A stretch of DNA of 64,000 nt from Prochlorothrix hollandica PCC 9006 = CALU 1027 (GCF_000332315.1 NZ_KB235933.1:586856-650855), one strand, 5' to 3'. Counted from the stretch's first letter, positions 20,169-29,061 are shown. Notes: generated by a model not told the origin, from the sequence alone. Program-made: numbers and translations.

Positions 20169-20588
20169 CTATCCCCTTAACTCAAATACTCGTTGCCATT
20201 GCTCCGCCGTCACCTTGAAATTCGTCGAATTTGGCTGGCGAATCACCATCAAATCTTTCAAAACCGGATCTTGCTGCAATTCACTTCTCAGGAGCGGGCG
20301 ATCGAGCAGCTTTTGGTTAAACCGGATGCGGGAGCAAGGCTTCTGCACCCAGCTTCTCTGATCGATCCAATAGCCGATATCAGGTGGGTTGGGAATCAGT
20401 TCTGGCAAGCCAACGATCGCAGCAATGGCATAGATCCCAGCTTTGGCTCCAGATTGCCAAACCAAGACCCCTTCGCCTAGCTGCATCTCCTTGGCATAGC
20501 GGGTTACCGTCCAGGGCACCTGTTCAAAGTCTCGGATGGCTTCTGTCACTTTGTAATACTTGGGATTGCCTTGAAACAGCCAGAACAT
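20169..20588 (-). CDS. EVE-domain protein (putative modified-base reader)
   Basis: 139 residues from the ATG at 20588, chosen because the protein then begins MFWLFQGNPKYYKV, the normal start of EVE proteins; a longer frame reaches 20657 but adds an unrelated hydrophobic stretch. The domain shows WTVTRYAKEMQLGEGVLVWQ and AGIYAIAAIVG, the beta-strand core of the PUA-like EVE fold, which binds modified bases. EVE domains are often attached to or beside restriction enzymes. Here it is the first gene of the operon, 5 bp before the PLD-helicase, so it may let the nuclease recognise modified or unmodified DNA. No clear ribosome site is seen. Confidence 0.8.
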   Translation of the reverse strand: MFWLFQGNPKYYKVTEAIRDFEQVPWTVTRYAKEMQLGEGVLVWQSGAKAGIYAIAAIVGLPELIPNPPDIGYWIDQRSWVQKPCSRIRFNQKLLDRPLLRSELQQDPVLKDLMVIRQPNSTNFKVTAEQWQRVFELRG

Positions 20589-20869
20589 AAGCAGGGAGTT
20601 AACCACTAAAAAAGCCGCTGCTACGCCAAGGCAGTACGGCTCCAGAACAAAATGCAACAGTCGCTAAACACTCGAATAAACTGGAAAAATAACCCATAAT
20701 CATCTGATTTACACCGAAGTCCTTAAACAACGGGCAAACAGAACCATTGAGCCTGTATCGACCCATGTAACGCCGTCCGATCGCAACACCATAGAAATTA
20801 AGGGGCATATTCCATCCATAAGATGCCCCCCCATGATAATTACCATTACGCAATTACGCAACTAATGAT

Positions 20870-21073
20870 TTATGCAATCTGACTTTGTAAAGATTCACGA
20901 AGTAACTGGCGGATAATTGCTGCCTTAGATGTGCGCCTGATCACAGCTTCCATGGCTAAAGCCTGGTGGAGGGACACGGGCAAATCAATGGTATAGCGGA
21001 CCGTTTCCTCTGATTCGGGGGTCTGGGCTGCGATCGCTGGGTTCACGGGAGTTCGATTAGGCTTAGGGGTCAT
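20870..21073 (-). CDS. Ribbon-helix-helix DNA-binding protein (67 aa)
   Basis: The segment VRYTIDLPVSLHQALAMEAV, followed by RRTSKAAIIRQLLRESL, is a standard RHH/CopG-like domain: a beta strand of alternating residues, then two helices. The first 25 residues are a Pro/Asn/Ser-rich arm like those of plasmid ParG-type and antitoxin proteins. It is probably a small dimeric repressor. No toxin or ParA gene is adjacent, so its partner is unknown. Confidence 0.7.
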   Translation of the reverse strand: MTPKPNRTPVNPAIAAQTPESEETVRYTIDLPVSLHQALAMEAVIRRTSKAAIIRQLLRESLQSQIA

Positions 21074-21172
21074 GGCTGATGCGTAAATACAGATTTATTC
21101 AAATCCAGACTAACCCAGGATTTTGGTTCCCCAAACGTCCCCTAGAACATTTGGGCCGGTTAACCTCGCTGA

Positions 21173-21985
21173 TCACCGATAGCCATTCTGGGGAAAATCC
21201 CAGCCCGATCGCTCTTCCAGCCTCTCCAGGGAAATCACTCCCCCCCCTGCCCCGTCATAGTCTTGGCCCTGGTCAAACAACCAAGCCTGGATCTCTCTGT
21301 CCTGGGCTGTGATGACCTTCCAGACCGCTGAGGGGATCCGGTGTTGTTCATCGGCCTTGGGCAAGGTGCCCATTTCCTTCTCGTAGGCCGTGCCCACAAT
21401 CACCCAAACATTTCCCTTTGCAGCTAGCGATCGCTCCAGCCGCTCCACCTCCAACCATGCTCCCCGGTTCAAGCTGGAATCCTGGGGAATGATGTTGCTG
21501 AGATAATTGACCTGTTCCCAGTTGGCCCCCCTGAAGCTGGCTAACGGTGCCAAGTGCCCGCGATCGACCTTCAAGGCTCCATAGGCTCCGGTGTAATCTT
21601 CCGGCTCCAGGGTTTCCCCCGGTGGCAATTCGGGATCCGCCTTCCAGACCCGATCCTGCTCTACTTCCGCCCCCTGCCCCACGATCGCGGCGTTCAGGCG
21701 ATAGGCAACCCAGTCCGCAAACTTAGTTTCTGGATTATTCGAGAGGCAGTAAATGTCTCGCACTACCAGACTCCCGCTGCTACCCTCCTTGATGGGTTCC
21801 CCCTGGGGTAGATGTTGGGGACAGGCTAGGGATTCAATTCCCGCGATCGCCTGAATCGTTCCACCCTGATCAGTTCCACCCTGACTGGTGATCCCCTGGG
21901 GTGTACTCCACACGGTCCAAGCCCACAATGCAAACCCCCCGACGGCGGATAGGGTGGCGATCGTTTCGTTGACGAATTTTGCCAT
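21173..21985 (-). CDS. Exported or membrane-anchored DNA/RNA non-specific endonuclease (NUC1 family)
   Basis: 270 residues. The N-terminal hydrophobic segment (about 10-27, LSAVGGFALWAWTVW) is a signal anchor. The catalytic motif DRGHLAP (~140) of the Serratia nuclease family is intact, followed by NYLSNIIPQDSSLNRGAWLEVE, which supplies the Asn for the metal site. It would cut DNA or RNA in the periplasm or medium, for example in nutrient scavenging, against incoming DNA or in competition. The gene is divergent from the secreted protein at 22048, with starts 63 bp apart, so promoters share one short region. Confidence 0.88.
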   Translation of the reverse strand: MAKFVNETIATLSAVGGFALWAWTVWSTPQGITSQGGTDQGGTIQAIAGIESLACPQHLPQGEPIKEGSSGSLVVRDIYCLSNNPETKFADWVAYRLNAAIVGQGAEVEQDRVWKADPELPPGETLEPEDYTGAYGALKVDRGHLAPLASFRGANWEQVNYLSNIIPQDSSLNRGAWLEVERLERSLAAKGNVWVIVGTAYEKEMGTLPKADEQHRIPSAVWKVITAQDREIQAWLFDQGQDYDGAGGGVISLERLEERSGWDFPQNGYR

Positions 21986-22047
21986 TTTTGTGTGATTTGA
22001 TGAAATTGCCCATTAAGAGGGGATCTCTATCATTGGGAGGATCCCCC

Positions 22048-22689
22048 ATGCAATTAAAATCGATTTTTTCCACCCTCACACTTTCTCTTGTTGCCCTGGG
22101 TTCCCTGGGACCCGCGATCGCTCAAACCTTCGAGCGTGACAGTACTGGGACGCGGGTTGTCGTTTCTGAGTTAACCCCTTACGAATCCTATAAGACGACC
22201 TACGCTATTCCCAAAACTCGCACGGTCTCCAATAATGCCTGCGGATTCTATACCCTGAGTTCTACGTCCGCCTACCCCTTCACCACGGGGCACGTTATCA
22301 ACATCAACGGCACCAACCAGACGGTTGGATCCCTAACCTCTGTCGTTACTCCCCGTTGCACCGATGGGCAGATCGTGGACAATCCTGGAAACGGGATTTA
22401 CCAGAACAGTGACGGGAAGATCTTTGTGATGGGCGGCGCTCCTTATGGCCAAATCACCCTCTCCTATAACAATATTCCCCTGGTTCGCAGCAGCAAGGCT
22501 AATTCTTGCGGGCATATCCTTCTGTCCCATACCACCGGATCCTATTCCGGTTACACCGGCGCGTTAACCGTCCGCGACTCTACCAATACCACCACCGTTG
22601 GCTCTGCTACCGTCTCCAGTCTCAGCCCTGGCGCTACTGCCATTTGTCGGTCTGGGGTGACCTACGTTCCTGCGGGTTCCAACCCGTAA
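22048..22689 (+). CDS. Secreted protein of unknown function (213 aa)
   Basis: The start is the ATG at 22048, preceded by GGGAGGATCCCCC; an upstream frame-mate at 21979 is less likely because it lies before the signal peptide. MQLKSIFSTLTLSLVALGSL then GPAIAQ is a clear signal peptide with AxA-type cleavage. The mature part is rich in Ser, Thr, Gly and Tyr with two similar halves: NNACGFYTLSS and ANSCGHILLSHTTG, each followed by a beta-rich segment and a second Cys. This suggests a duplicated beta-sandwich with one disulphide each. No family was recognised. Confidence 0.65.
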   Translation: MQLKSIFSTLTLSLVALGSLGPAIAQTFERDSTGTRVVVSELTPYESYKTTYAIPKTRTVSNNACGFYTLSSTSAYPFTTGHVININGTNQTVGSLTSVVTPRCTDGQIVDNPGNGIYQNSDGKIFVMGGAPYGQITLSYNNIPLVRSSKANSCGHILLSHTTGSYSGYTGALTVRDSTNTTTVGSATVSSLSPGATAICRSGVTYVPAGSNP

Positions 22690-22723
22690 TCCTTTCCGCT
22701 TGTTCATTGCAGCATTCCGGTTT

Positions 22724-22750
22724 AGCCCGATCTTCGGATCGGGCTTTTTT
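22724..22750 (+). terminator. Rho-independent terminator
   Basis: AGCCCGATC-TTCG-GATCGGGCT followed by six T: a 9-bp stem with a stable UUCG loop, 35 bp after the secreted-protein gene. Its end abuts the stop of the convergent gene at 22750. Confidence 0.9.
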
Positions 22751-23835
22751 CATGGATGCCACGATCGCACCATCCCATCCCGGCCCATCCACCGGATCCC
22801 CAAGTTGGTCCAGTCTTCCCCCGCGTTTTCCTGCAACCATGACACCTCCCACCCGTCCCCTAGAACATTGGTTTCGTGATATTCCACCGATCGCCGGTCG
22901 TAACTGGGGTGAGTCTGCTGGATTACCTGGGGCTGAGTCCGTCTCTGGGCCAAGGCGATCGCGTCCGGGCTGGGTTCCCAAGATGAGGTCGCCACATAAA
23001 TCCATTCGGGATCAGGCTCTGGCTCTGGTGCATCACCGAAATAAATCCAGAACAGCCCCGCCGCCCTGGAACCATCACCATAGAACCGTTTAGTCGGGTG
23101 CCCCCATGTGCCCTGCCAGTATTTGATAGCCGCCCGATCGCTGTACCATTCCAACATTCTGGCCGCCGCTGCCCTGATCTCTTCATCCTGGGCAAAGTCC
23201 CACAGGTTCAACCAACAAACAAAGCCCTGGCCGTGGTAGGCCGCGCTATTCCACTCTGCTAGGCCCATGGTTTCGGTGAGTCGCGATCGCTCCAATAATC
23301 GCTCCCTGTAGTCCCCTAGAACATCGTCCGCCCCAACCTCTTCCGCCATCAGGAACAGGGAAGATTCCACCATTAACCCGAGGTTTTCGGTTCCCCTGCA
23401 ATCCACTAGGGTCCGGCACGATTCCCCGCCTTCCCAGAACTCCCTGATCCCCGTCGCCGGCGTGGGTTTTTGGGCCGCTAGCGCCATGGCATTCTTCACC
23501 CGATCGCAATGTTCTAGGGGAAGCCTGTAACCCTTGCACAGTAGGAAATACGCCCTAACCTGCGCCTTTAGCGTAAACCCAGAAAACAGGTCTATTCCCA
23601 GGGTCAGCGCCTGGGGGTCTGGCTGGGTTAGGGTGGCAGTGCCCATGGGGTTCCCCTCCAGCACTTGGGCGATCGCTACCGGGTAGGACCGCTTCTCATA
23701 TTCATATTCAATGCTGGCCCATGACTGAACTGCCAGAATCCCGATCGCTCTCTCTTTCCGTTCTCCAGGACTGGATAGCGTCGGCAATTGCCAGCAGATC
23801 AATAACATCAGGGCACTCGTCCAGGTCTTCAGCAT
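22750..23835 (-). CDS. Exported protein, unknown (361 aa)
   Basis: The N-terminus MLKTWTSALMLLICWQLPTL is a signal peptide. The mature protein is helical with repeated Trp/Tyr/Asp-rich segments (AEWNSAAYHGQGFVCWLNLW, RMLEWYSDRAAIKYWQGTWG), which resemble an alpha/alpha-toroid of the kind found in polysaccharide lyases and glycosidases. I see no decisive catalytic motif, so this is a guess. It is the last gene of the overlapping minus-strand train and overlaps its upstream neighbour by 128 bp. It also contains three copies of the island 13-mer (22856, 23312 and 23509). Confidence 0.6.
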   Translation of the reverse strand: MLKTWTSALMLLICWQLPTLSSPGERKERAIGILAVQSWASIEYEYEKRSYPVAIAQVLEGNPMGTATLTQPDPQALTLGIDLFSGFTLKAQVRAYFLLCKGYRLPLEHCDRVKNAMALAAQKPTPATGIREFWEGGESCRTLVDCRGTENLGLMVESSLFLMAEEVGADDVLGDYRERLLERSRLTETMGLAEWNSAAYHGQGFVCWLNLWDFAQDEEIRAAAARMLEWYSDRAAIKYWQGTWGHPTKRFYGDGSRAAGLFWIYFGDAPEPEPDPEWIYVATSSWEPSPDAIALAQRRTQPQVIQQTHPSYDRRSVEYHETNVLGDGWEVSWLQENAGEDWTNLGIRWMGRDGMVRSWHP

Positions 23836-24199
23836 TTACCGGCTTCAACTTTAGTTCCTTGATCAGCATTTCCCCCACAGTTTCCCAGTCAATAGCTGCC
23901 GGGTCGATCGCGGGGGGTGGGTAGCACCTCAGGATGTTCTGTTGGCTGGTCCAGTCATCCCAACTCAACTGGCCCAACTCTTCCAGACTGTCCCGATCGC
24001 TCCCCAGCCGGTAAGTGTCTATGGTTTCCTGCTCTCGCTCTCTGGCTTCTTCATAGTGATATCCGATCACATACCTGAACCACTCCAGCAGTTCCAGTGT
24101 CGTTGGTGCCCTGTCCTCCTCGATCGCATCGATGAGCAATAAACCCGTCTTGGGCCGTAGCCAGGATGATAATAATTCCAGAATATTGGGCGCTTTCAT
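23708..24199 (-). CDS. Small acidic protein, unknown (163 aa)
   Basis: Soluble and acidic, with helical segments (TTLELLEWFRYVIGYHYEEA, DSLEELGQLSWDDW) and no recognisable domain. The frame overlaps the O-antigen-ligase-like gene by 149 bp and the next gene by 128 bp. The long overlaps make the start uncertain; a GTG at about 24073 (RYVIGYHY) would leave only a 23-bp overlap. Position in the train suggests a helper of the exported proteins. Confidence 0.5.
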   Translation of the reverse strand: MKAPNILELLSSWLRPKTGLLLIDAIEEDRAPTTLELLEWFRYVIGYHYEEAREREQETIDTYRLGSDRDSLEELGQLSWDDWTSQQNILRCYPPPAIDPAAIDWETVGEMLIKELKLKPVNAEDLDECPDVIDLLAIADAIQSWRTERESDRDSGSSVMGQH

Positions 24200-25214
24200 G
24201 CCAAAACATCATAAAAAACAAATGATAAGCCAGTATCCCTAGCGGTAGCTTCCGAATACTCCACCATAGGGCCGCGCCATGGAATACCATACCGGGCCAT
24301 CCTCCGGCGATCGCTGCATCTAGGAACCAATTGCCCGCCCTGGTGTTGTAGATCGGATCCCCCTGCTCCAGGAACCAATGAGCTAGGCCGTCAAAGCCCC
24401 AACCGGTAACTGGTCTCTGCTGGATAGCTTTCAGGGCTTCCCCCCACAGCCAGATCCGATCGCTGGTGAAGTTCTTGATCCACTGACTTGATCCAATGCT
24501 CCGCCCTGCACTCCAATAAGCTGCCAGCCCTGCCGCCGTCAATAGAATCCCCGCTGCCCATGGATTCCTCCGCCATTGGCACCACAGGGCTAACCCCAGC
24601 CCCATCACCACGATTCTGGTCTGGGTCATTGCAGCCCCCATCGTTCCGATCGCCAAGGCCAACCAATAATCCGCCCCCATCTCCAGGGCCACGATCGCCC
24701 CCAACCCTGAGACATATCCAGCCTGTCCCCGGTGAGCGAATAGTCCGTTAGGCAGTCCCCCTGGGTCTGCCGGGAAGGGTGCAATGTTCCAGAGTGCTGC
24801 AACCGACGCGATCGCACATCCCCAGACAATCCCCCGCACCATCGCCCGTTTCTCGTCCTGGTTCAGGCCGTCCCCGGTGAGCAATACCCAGGCCGCTACA
24901 TTCCACCACAGCAGTCCCGCGCCATAGCCGCCCGCTCCCCAGACACTCATTCCGGGAACGGGCGAAACCGCAGTGCTGCACGTCATCCACAGCAGGAAGG
25001 CGCTCCACAGCCCCAAGGTCTTCCACCATTCGGGATCTATTCTTGGCGATCGCGTCCACACTGCAACAGTCTGGACCAGGGCGATCGCTGCCAACACCGC
25101 CAGCCGGGGCAATACCAGCATTTCCCCGACATTCTGGCCCCATGGCCACACCGCTAGCACCTCCAGCGCCGCTAGGCCCATTAGCAGCCCTGGGGTGAAT
25201 TTGCCGATCTTCAT
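24051..25214 (-). CDS. O-antigen ligase/Wzy-like multi-pass membrane protein
   Basis: The start is the ATG at 25214, which overlaps the preceding stop as ATGA and has GGAGG just upstream (387 residues). About ten hydrophobic helices are seen, with a larger loop near 270-315 holding SSQWIKNFTSDRIWLWGEAL then RPVTGWGFDGLAHWF, the segment typical of the Wzy/WaaL O-antigen ligase superfamily (RxxxW and GxGxG-like loop). Such enzymes join or polymerise glycans on the periplasmic side. It is translated with the upstream coiled-coil and HlyD-like genes, so an envelope or exopolysaccharide role for the whole train is plausible. Confidence 0.7.
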   Translation of the reverse strand: MKIGKFTPGLLMGLAALEVLAVWPWGQNVGEMLVLPRLAVLAAIALVQTVAVWTRSPRIDPEWWKTLGLWSAFLLWMTCSTAVSPVPGMSVWGAGGYGAGLLWWNVAAWVLLTGDGLNQDEKRAMVRGIVWGCAIASVAALWNIAPFPADPGGLPNGLFAHRGQAGYVSGLGAIVALEMGADYWLALAIGTMGAAMTQTRIVVMGLGLALWCQWRRNPWAAGILLTAAGLAAYWSAGRSIGSSQWIKNFTSDRIWLWGEALKAIQQRPVTGWGFDGLAHWFLEQGDPIYNTRAGNWFLDAAIAGGWPGMVFHGAALWWSIRKLPLGILAYHLFFMMFWHESAQYSGIIIILATAQDGFIAHRCDRGGQGTNDTGTAGVVQVCDRISL

Positions 25215-26329
25215 GTTCCCTCCGTGCCCAACACTAACAACTGGATTCGGGTAAGCTGCGATCGCATCTTGGCCCAAGCTCTGTAGGCGTTCCCCTTCTC
25301 CCGGTCGATTGCACTCAGCCCGGTCAAATATTGGCTCGTGTCATAGTTGCCAAAGCGGTAATCGATCGCAAACAACTGGTGCTGCACCGTCTGGCGCTTC
25401 GCTATTTCCTGGGAGATCTGGAAGTCTCGGCGGTAAACATCGAAATCAATCACCTGTAACACCACCTGCTCGGCTATGGTGTCCGCGATCTTCTGCCGCT
25501 CCGCCTCAACTTGGGCGATCTTCACCTGTAGATCACTGATCGCGATCTCCCTGGCTTGGGAAGCGTCACCGATCCTGAAGGTGCCGTTAAAGAGGGGAAC
25601 GCCAACAAAGGACAACAATTCATTGATTCCCTGCAATGGGTTGGCGATCGCCCTGGCTATTTTCTGGAAAAATCCGATCTCCCGTTCCTGGTTCTGTACC
25701 CTGGACTGCCCGGTGAGTAAGTCCGAGACAATGACTTGCTCTGTCTCCACCTCCAGCCGTACCAGACTTTCAATGTAGGGGGTAAAGCTTCCCAGGGTTA
25801 TCGATCGCTGGTTCCTGGCCCTGGCTTCATCGATCTTCTCACTGACAAGCTCTACCCGTTCATCGATCGCAGATAACGCCCTGTGATTCCTCACCGCTAG
25901 GTTTTGCAGTTGCTGGATACATTCGCTGGAACTGTCCAGGCAGGGCAGATCTCCCAGCATGGATTCCCAGAGATCATCATTGATCGTGGTCTGTATCAGT
26001 TGCTCCAGGTTCCCCCCCACAGGGTTCAGTGGGTTGGGGCTGGGCTTTCCCGGCAAGTCTTCCAACCCCCCCTGAAAACTTTCACCCTCGCTGTCGCCAT
26101 ATTCTTCGTCGAACCCGTCTTCCGTGAACTCCTCAAAATCCTCCTCAAAAACTTCTTCTTCCTCGACAAACTCTTCTTCCACCGGCTCCTCCCCGTCATC
26201 CTGGGCGATCACCACTGGGACTGGGAAGCCGTTACTCTGGGCCGTCGCCACTGGGGCGATCGTCGTCACCACTAAACAGATCAGAGCCGCTGTCGCTAGT
26301 TCCGATCGTGACCTCAACGTTAAGTTCAT
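25211..26329 (-). CDS. Exported acidic coiled-coil protein (372 aa)
   Basis: The ATG at 26329 is preferred because MNLTLRSRSELATAALICLV then VTTIAPVATAQ is a proper signal peptide; an upstream frame reaches 26383. Residues about 40-85 are an extreme acidic tract (runs of E/D with V and F), followed by long amphipathic helices (SAIDERVELVSEKIDEARAR, LQVKIAQVEAERQKIADTIA) like the periplasmic helices of TolC-type or adaptor-associated proteins. The family is not recognised. It overlaps the HlyD-like gene by 98 bp and is coupled through ATGA to the ligase-like gene. Confidence 0.6.
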   Translation of the reverse strand: MNLTLRSRSELATAALICLVVTTIAPVATAQSNGFPVPVVIAQDDGEEPVEEEFVEEEEVFEEDFEEFTEDGFDEEYGDSEGESFQGGLEDLPGKPSPNPLNPVGGNLEQLIQTTINDDLWESMLGDLPCLDSSSECIQQLQNLAVRNHRALSAIDERVELVSEKIDEARARNQRSITLGSFTPYIESLVRLEVETEQVIVSDLLTGQSRVQNQEREIGFFQKIARAIANPLQGINELLSFVGVPLFNGTFRIGDASQAREIAISDLQVKIAQVEAERQKIADTIAEQVVLQVIDFDVYRRDFQISQEIAKRQTVQHQLFAIDYRFGNYDTSQYLTGLSAIDREKGNAYRAWAKMRSQLTRIQLLVLGTEGT

Positions 26330-27194
26330 TATCTTTCTGCCCCAACCATTTAATTCTGCGGACCACGCCATCATAGGGGGCAATTACAGTTGATAACGTG
26401 GCTAGCTCCCCCTCCACCCCCCGCAACTTCTCTTCTAGCTGGGCCAACTGAAAATCCCGATCGCGGCGTTGCTGTTCACTGGCCTGTAGCTGGAACCTAT
26501 AGCTCAGTCTGGCCTGGTTAGCTTCCTCCTGCCGTCGCGCTACTTCCACGCTGTAGCGGTATTCTTCAGCCTGTCGATCGCTTTGGGCTTTACTGAGTGC
26601 TGCCCGCTTTTCGTCGGCGGCGTGGCGTAAGTCCTCCAACACCACCTGCTCATGCTGCATCACCACCGGGGGAACTGATTCCCCCACCAGTAACCCGATC
26701 GCGTCTACCTTCCGTTCCTGGAGATCAACTAGTCTGGCCGCCGTAGCAATGGCCCGCTCTTCCTCTTCATAGTTGGCTGGCTGTAGCTCTGCGATCGGAT
26801 TCACCGGCAATGGTGCGATCGGATCCAAAATCTCCCGCGCCTTAATCTGCTTAATGGATAGGGTAATGGCCCCCTTTTGTCGCAGTAACAATTCCCGCTG
26901 GCGGGTGCGATCGCTGAGAGCCTGTCCCGCCTCCACCAAATCGCCCTTGGCTACTTTTAGATCTGCTGGTTCGCTCAGAGTCAAATCGAATTTCAGGATC
27001 TTGGGCCTGTCGTCGTTGGGTTCTGCCGGTGGCAGGTCGTCTGGGGGGTCGCTTACCAGGTCTGTGGTGTCAGCTTGGGCGATCGCTAACACTTCCCAAT
27101 TAGCCCAAATCGCTATGCTCCATCCCCCCACTATTCCCAGGGTGAGGACGGTTACCAGCAACTCCCCGATCGTGATCTGCCCGATCCGCTTCAT
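26232..27194 (-). CDS. HlyD-like membrane fusion / adaptor protein
   Basis: 320 residues from the ATG at 27194, coupled as ATGA to the upstream stop. One N-terminal membrane helix (IGELLVTVLTLGIVGGWSIA) is followed by a split biotinyl-lipoyl motif: PADLKVAKGDLVEAGQALSD near 85 and VIAPYDGVVRRIKW near 285, with long coiled-coil helices between. This is the plan of HlyD/EmrA adaptors that bridge an inner-membrane transporter and an outer-membrane channel. No transporter ATPase of ABC type is in the train, so the partner may be elsewhere or the protein may be structural. Confidence 0.75.
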   Translation of the reverse strand: MKRIGQITIGELLVTVLTLGIVGGWSIAIWANWEVLAIAQADTTDLVSDPPDDLPPAEPNDDRPKILKFDLTLSEPADLKVAKGDLVEAGQALSDRTRQRELLLRQKGAITLSIKQIKAREILDPIAPLPVNPIAELQPANYEEEERAIATAARLVDLQERKVDAIGLLVGESVPPVVMQHEQVVLEDLRHAADEKRAALSKAQSDRQAEEYRYSVEVARRQEEANQARLSYRFQLQASEQQRRDRDFQLAQLEEKLRGVEGELATLSTVIAPYDGVVRRIKWLGQKDNELNVEVTIGTSDSGSDLFSGDDDRPSGDGPE

Positions 27195-28225
27195 GCGGAC
27201 CCCCTGATCCGTTCCCGGATAATTACGTCGCCCTCTAATATCCAAAAATCCCTTAGCGCCTCCCACACTTGCGTTCTGGTGGCCCATGTCAGCACCACAT
27301 CAGTTCCCGATATTTCCACCCTGGGATATTGCTCCGGATCCTTGGCGATCAATACTTCCTCCACATCATCGATCGCCAACCTCCCGGAAATATACCCGGT
27401 CTTGGGTAGCGATCGGATCCATTCATCGGCCCCAACTTCCCTGGGTGCCTGGGTTTCGTATTGGGTCGTTAGTGGTTCCCCCAATGTGGATTTAACCCGC
27501 TGGGCGTAGATCTGCACTCCCGCGCCCTGGCCAACCTGGTAGATCTTCCCTTCGCTGTCCATGGCTAAGACATTGCTGCCCATGGCTTCCAGCACCTCTA
27601 GCCGCTCCCCTATGGGCTGGCCGCTGAGTTGGTGGGAGCCTTTCACCTCAACCCAAACCACCTGGCTTCCACCGTATTTGTTCAGCATCTCCGCCGCTGT
27701 TGAGGTTTGCAGCACTAGCCCTCGACCGACGATCTCAGATATTCCCCCGGAACTGTTTAGGTTTACTAGGCCAATAGTGGCGATCGTGGCCATGGCTAAG
27801 ATCCAATATTCCGCCTTACTCCCCGATCGCAGTCGTGCCCGTGGATTGCCCGGAATAACCAATCTGGCATCGTCCGGCCAAAATGCTTCGACACCTGCTC
27901 TGGTGTAACTGTCTGCCAGCCATCCCACAAAGTAGCCAATCACGGCACAGCCCCACCAATGCCACTGGCCCCAATATCCCAGGGGTAGGGCCGCGATCGC
28001 TATTGCTCCAGTCGCCACAAAACTATGAGTGGCGGACCTGTGGGGGTAACGCTGCTCGATCCAATTCGAGATCGGCCAAAGGACTCTACCAGAAAGGCTG
28101 GTGGTGGTGTCTACGTCCGGTAACTGGGACGCGATCGCCGCTATCCCCAGAGAAACCGGATCAGATATCCCCATCACTCCCGCTGCTGCCGCCATTGATA
28201 GAAATGCGTGAGTTGCTGCAAACAT
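27191..28225 (-). CDS. DUF457/YdjM-type membrane-bound metal-dependent hydrolase-like protein
   Basis: 344 residues. The N-terminal half has the family marks: HAFLSMAAAAG at the start, QLPDVDTTTS near 34 and YPHRSATHSF near 60, giving the His/Asp metal set on a bundle of four or five membrane helices (LADSYTRAGVEAFWP follows). The C-terminal half is a soluble extension without a known domain (VEISGTDVVLTW and so on). It is coupled by overlap with the AAA ATPase gene before it and the HlyD-like gene after it. Confidence 0.75.
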   Translation of the reverse strand: MFAATHAFLSMAAAAGVMGISDPVSLGIAAIASQLPDVDTTTSLSGRVLWPISNWIEQRYPHRSATHSFVATGAIAIAALPLGYWGQWHWWGCAVIGYFVGWLADSYTRAGVEAFWPDDARLVIPGNPRARLRSGSKAEYWILAMATIATIGLVNLNSSGGISEIVGRGLVLQTSTAAEMLNKYGGSQVVWVEVKGSHQLSGQPIGERLEVLEAMGSNVLAMDSEGKIYQVGQGAGVQIYAQRVKSTLGEPLTTQYETQAPREVGADEWIRSLPKTGYISGRLAIDDVEEVLIAKDPEQYPRVEISGTDVVLTWATRTQVWEALRDFWILEGDVIIRERIRGSA

Positions 28226-29061
28226 TACTGCCTACCTAGTCGCGTTGATTTCTTGTTGATCGCTCCCAATAGGGTCCGCAGCACATACATCAAGGTCATG
28301 GCTACGCCCCCAAGAATATAGAGGGAGCGATCGCCCAAACCCAACCCCACAAACCGGACGATCGCCACTGTGCCAAGGGCCGCAACTAAAAACGGTGTGC
28401 CGTCTACATAGCGGTAATGGTCTGTTCCCGCCTGATCTTCCCCCATCCCCAGGGCGTATTCCCTAACCACCCTCCGGGCTAGGGCTGGGTTCCCCCCTAC
28501 TCGCTCTTGCAGTGCTGCCAAGTCCTTGACCTTGAGGCTCACCCCCAAGGTACTGGCTTCCTCTGCCATCACCGATCGCGCCTGATCTGGGCTTACCCTG
28601 TCCAGACTGATCCGGGGAATCTTCACAAATATCCCGCTGGCCTGGGGCCGATCCGCGATCATCATCAGCAGCGCCTTATCCTTCCAGCAAGCTTCCAGCC
28701 AATAGCGGGCGCTCTGGGGCCACCTCTCGGCATCGTCGCAGATCAGCAGCACCTTATCCCGCTTCAGCTCATACCCAATTTCCCGCCGTAGATCATCCGC
28801 CGATAGCTGCCGGGTTTTGCCGCTCTCCGTTTCCTGCTCCAGGGGAATACCCAAGGCTTCCGCTATCTCTATCAGCAGCGCCTTTGATGCGCCCAAATAG
28901 GTGGAGTTGGCCACCGTGTAACCCTGCTCTTCCATGGCAAACTGCACCGATCGCGCAACAGTGGACTTCCCACTACCCGGCTCCCCGAGTAGCAGGATCG
29001 ATTCCCCTTCTAGTAGGGCCGCGATCGCCTGATCGATTTGCTCCTGATGCAATGCCAGCAT
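28225..29061 (-). CDS. AAA ATPase with C-terminal membrane helices (ExeA/TniB-like)
   Basis: 278 residues. Walker A is LLGEPGSGKSTVA (~25-36) and Walker B is VLLICDDAERW (~105), followed by an Arg-containing lid region (VGGNPALARRVVREYALG) as in ExeA/TniB-type ATPases. Two hydrophobic stretches near the end (TPFLVAALGTVAIVRFVGLG, SLYILGGVAMTLMYVL) would anchor it in the inner membrane. ExeA-like ATPases energise assembly of envelope machines, which fits the HlyD-like and DUF457 neighbours. It overlaps the next gene by one base. Confidence 0.75.
   Translation of the reverse strand: MLALHQEQIDQAIAALLEGESILLLGEPGSGKSTVARSVQFAMEEQGYTVANSTYLGASKALLIEIAEALGIPLEQETESGKTRQLSADDLRREIGYELKRDKVLLICDDAERWPQSARYWLEACWKDKALLMMIADRPQASGIFVKIPRISLDRVSPDQARSVMAEEASTLGVSLKVKDLAALQERVGGNPALARRVVREYALGMGEDQAGTDHYRYVDGTPFLVAALGTVAIVRFVGLGLGDRSLYILGGVAMTLMYVLRTLLGAINKKSTRLGRQ

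Noticed and set aside
20599-20657. Longer start of the EVE protein at 20657 with a membrane helix
   Set aside because: The added segment is not part of the EVE fold, and the family normally begins at the WLFQGNPKYY segment.
22506-23093. 195-codon plus-strand frame across the end of the secreted-protein gene
   Set aside because: It runs through the terminator at 22724-22750 and opposite the exported protein gene, with no recognisable domain.
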